From positions 62,001 through 126,000 of the IMG/VR virus record IMGVR_UViG_3300022745_000020: DNA of 64,000 bases; one strand, given 5' to 3'. Source of the stretch: a virus. Position 1 is the stretch's first letter; every line of letters begins with the position of its first letter. The notes beneath the pieces are model-generated. The model searched no databases. It was not told the DNA's origin and worked only from the letters and a program-made list of their open reading frames with translations. Below, piece by piece: positions 62,210-64,000 of this stretch. Position numbers and translations under genes: made by a program.

Positions 62210-64000
62210 ATGAGCTACTTCGTCACACAAGCCATCCGAAATATCTGGTGCACTCCAGCTCAAGATGGACAGTATATCTTTAAGATGAAGAGGCAGACTG
62301 GCTATCTGGGTTTTTCCTCTCGCACTGAGGTGATGACCACTGCGATCAATCCCCCAGTGATAGGTACTCGCTTTCACTTGTTCAGCCTGAGCGCAGCATA
62401 CCCGGATCTGTTGTCGATGATAAACTTTCCTCAGCACTGGGTGAAGTTCAGCGACTGCGCCATTCAGACCAGGCGAGTCGTAGATATCTACAATGCACTG
62501 GGTGTGCGTATCCCATTGAGTCATTGTTACTTCACCTACACGACAGAGCGCATGCTGCTGGTGGCTGTGCAGGAGTTGAATATCCTGGGCGTGATGGGCA
62601 ATGATCGACTGTTGAGTCTGCCAGTCGATGATCTGTACATCAGAATCTACAAGAACAGCTATTACAACAGCACTCGCTGGGTCGTGGATCAAACAGCTGC
62701 TCAGCAGAACATCACCAATCCCGTCTATGTCGAAGGTATGGTGGTCAAGACCATCAACGACATCGTAGCCTTGCAAAACAAGATCAGCACGTATGCCAGT
62801 AAACTCGGTAAGAGTCTATTCTTCAAGAATGGTTTCGAAGTACCTAGCCTGACTCTGGTCAATGTCGGTATAGGCGATCAGATCGAATGGGTCTATGATG
62901 CCTCACTGACCACATACGAGGATCTGGGCTATATCGCAGATCTGCCCTCATTCACCTCCAGTCAGGACAATCGAGGTAAATACATCTTGCATATGACTGA
63001 ACATCAAAGCAGCATCATCTACCAAGACGATGTGGTGCTGGTCATGAGAAATGGTGCAGTGGGTATCCAGATCCCGAGAAATGCCACATGGACTCTGAGG
63101 AACTTGACCCATCAGGACTTTGCCCTGCGTGAGGATGTGATCGGCTCTATCTTACAGAGCTTTAGCTCTGGTTGGAGCGCGAGTAACACCAAGATTGGAC
63201 TGTATGCTCGCAAGAGTGGCTATGAGCGTGCACTGGTAGATCAGCACACTCGCATCAAAGAGCTCTATCGCCTCAGCGATGATAAGATCTTAAAGGCCAT
63301 GCAGGGCGTGGACTCCACCGTCTCTACGTGGAGTGCAGATGCGCTAGAGAGCGGAAGCTACGCTAAGATCATGTCCAGTGATTATCGAGACATCACACAC
63401 GCTATGGTGATCGATGCACTCGGATACAATGCGATAGCCAACGATGTGGCCAAGCCCTCTCAGAAGCTGCTGGGTGGATCTACTGTCGTTAACATCCCTT
63501 CGGCCTATCAAGATGAATGCTCCTCATACTGGTACGATGCAGACGGGTATTTGCTGAGCTACCACAATCACAGTGGTGTGACGACGCTACAAGTTGACAA
63601 CTCAGTGCGATATGTGGAATTTGTACGAGAGGCGTACACCGATCGATTTGAGGAGTACTTGAATGTATCGGGCTTGACACTGCGCAGTGATCGGGATTAT
63701 CGGTACTTCATCCGCGAGGCTTCCAGCAATCCCCAGGAACATCTGTGGAGGCAGCTCGATCAGAGTGATCCGCGCATCTCCATCACTGGATCATCCATGA
63801 CCTGGAATGGAGTAAGTGCCATGTATAACACTTTGATCCGCAGCACTCGAGGTGTGGTGATCAATGACTATACGCTACCAATCACAGATGGATTGCTGGC
63901 GTTTAATCTGACTCACAAGGTGGTAGTAGATGGACAGCTCATCTCTAAAGAGTTGGAAGTCCCCCCAGGTGAGCTCGACATCTGGCTCAATGGTCGATAT
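62210..64000 (+). CDS. Large virion structural protein, N-terminal part
   Basis: ATG 62210 opens a frame that stays open to the window edge (597 codons). Beta-rich with regular Tyr/Asp-rich strands, a helical segment near 190-205 (INDIVALQNKISTYASKLGK), and segments such as FRDDVVLVMRNG-type YQDDVVLVMRNGAVGI. It looks like a baseplate or tail protein of a large myovirus; no enzyme motif in the visible part. The C-terminus lies outside the window. Weak AGAGG site. Confidence 0.65.
   Translation, partial: MSYFVTQAIRNIWCTPAQDGQYIFKMKRQTGYLGFSSRTEVMTTAINPPVIGTRFHLFSLSAAYPDLLSMINFPQHWVKFSDCAIQTRRVVDIYNALGVRIPLSHCYFTYTTERMLLVAVQELNILGVMGNDRLLSLPVDDLYIRIYKNSYYNSTRWVVDQTAAQQNITNPVYVEGMVVKTINDIVALQNKISTYASKLGKSLFFKNGFEVPSLTLVNVGIGDQIEWVYDASLTTYEDLGYIADLPSFTSSQDNRGKYILHMTEHQSSIIYQDDVVLVMRNGAVGIQIPRNATWTLRNLTHQDFALREDVIGSILQSFSSGWSASNTKIGLYARKSGYERALVDQHTRIKELYRLSDDKILKAMQGVDSTVSTWSADALESGSYAKIMSSDYRDITHAMVIDALGYNAIANDVAKPSQKLLGGSTVVNIPSAYQDECSSYWYDADGYLLSYHNHSGVTTLQVDNSVRYVEFVREAYTDRFEEYLNVSGLTLRSDRDYRYFIREASSNPQEHLWRQLDQSDPRISITGSSMTWNGVSAMYNTLIRSTRGVVINDYTLPITDGLLAFNLTHKVVVDGQLISKELEVPPGELDIWLNGRY

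Noticed and set aside
1-64000. General recoding of amber codons (alternative genetic code)
   Set aside because: TAG is rare but the one at 53881 is a sensible terminator, and long genes need no readthrough. Only the ORF at 54234 hints at it.
1-64000. tRNA genes and CRISPR arrays
   Set aside because: No T-arm GGTTCRA-type motif within a cloverleaf and no regularly spaced repeats were seen in the intergenic stretches.

Overview
The window is part of the genome of a large tailed bacteriophage (contractile-tail myovirus) of a Gram-negative host. It looks like a distant relative of the phiKZ-type jumbo phages. The strongest evidence is a multisubunit RNA polymerase of the virion type split over several genes. 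There is a beta' N-terminal half with the DxDGD metal-binding motif (36001-37623). Directly downstream is most of beta (37653-41954). A separate small gene about 17 kb away encodes the beta C-terminal segment (19766-20434). The beta' C-terminal half is not in the window. Other phiKZ-like signs are a UvsX/RecA-like recombinase near RNase H, a giant tape-measure protein with peptidoglycan hydrolase domains beside the polymerase genes, a gp21-type prohead protease, and a sheath/tube pair. No tRNA, rRNA, CRISPR array, insertion sequence, integrase or terminase was recognised. The host cannot be named from the sequence.

Layout. 1-8.2 kb: host-recognition and tail-fibre genes on + (a Gly-rich adhesin tail, a protein with a GH-A-type glycosidase domain, a fibre, a heparin-lyase-I-like polysaccharide lyase, and a long fibre built of repeats). 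8.2-14 kb: four structural genes on -, two with related N-termini and one with a LamG-like domain. 14-14.8 kb: a membrane protein and an outer-membrane lipoprotein, a candidate lysis (spanin-like) pair. 14.9-21.7 kb: RNase H with an extra C-terminal domain, the UvsX-like recombinase, the beta C-terminal fragment and unknown genes. 22-28 kb: an early-type cluster, then structural genes. 28-36 kb: the tape-measure/transglycosylase/peptidase giant on -. 36-42 kb: beta' N and beta on +. 42-44.6 kb: unknown, probably structural genes. 44.6-55.7 kb: many short genes on +, mostly without recognisable function, in small transcription units, probably early host-takeover genes. 55.7-64 kb: prohead protease (-), two small + genes, tail tube and sheath (-), then two structural genes (+), the last running off the window.

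Regulation visible in the sequence. Six intergenic sites, and a weaker seventh, share one motif at fixed spacing: a GCAAAAWTTTAYRGTC-like block, one base, then TATATYAT. Each lies 50-105 bp before a start codon, and all but one of those genes opens a short-gene unit. Two copies contain TATATTAC, which I recall as the phiKZ early-promoter element used by the virion RNA polymerase, so the polymerase encoded here may read these sites. Nearly every transcription unit ends in its own long, almost perfect inverted repeat. All six convergent gene junctions carry one. Of about 60 stop codons assigned, only one is TAG; a second in-frame TAG interrupts a small ORF at 54300.
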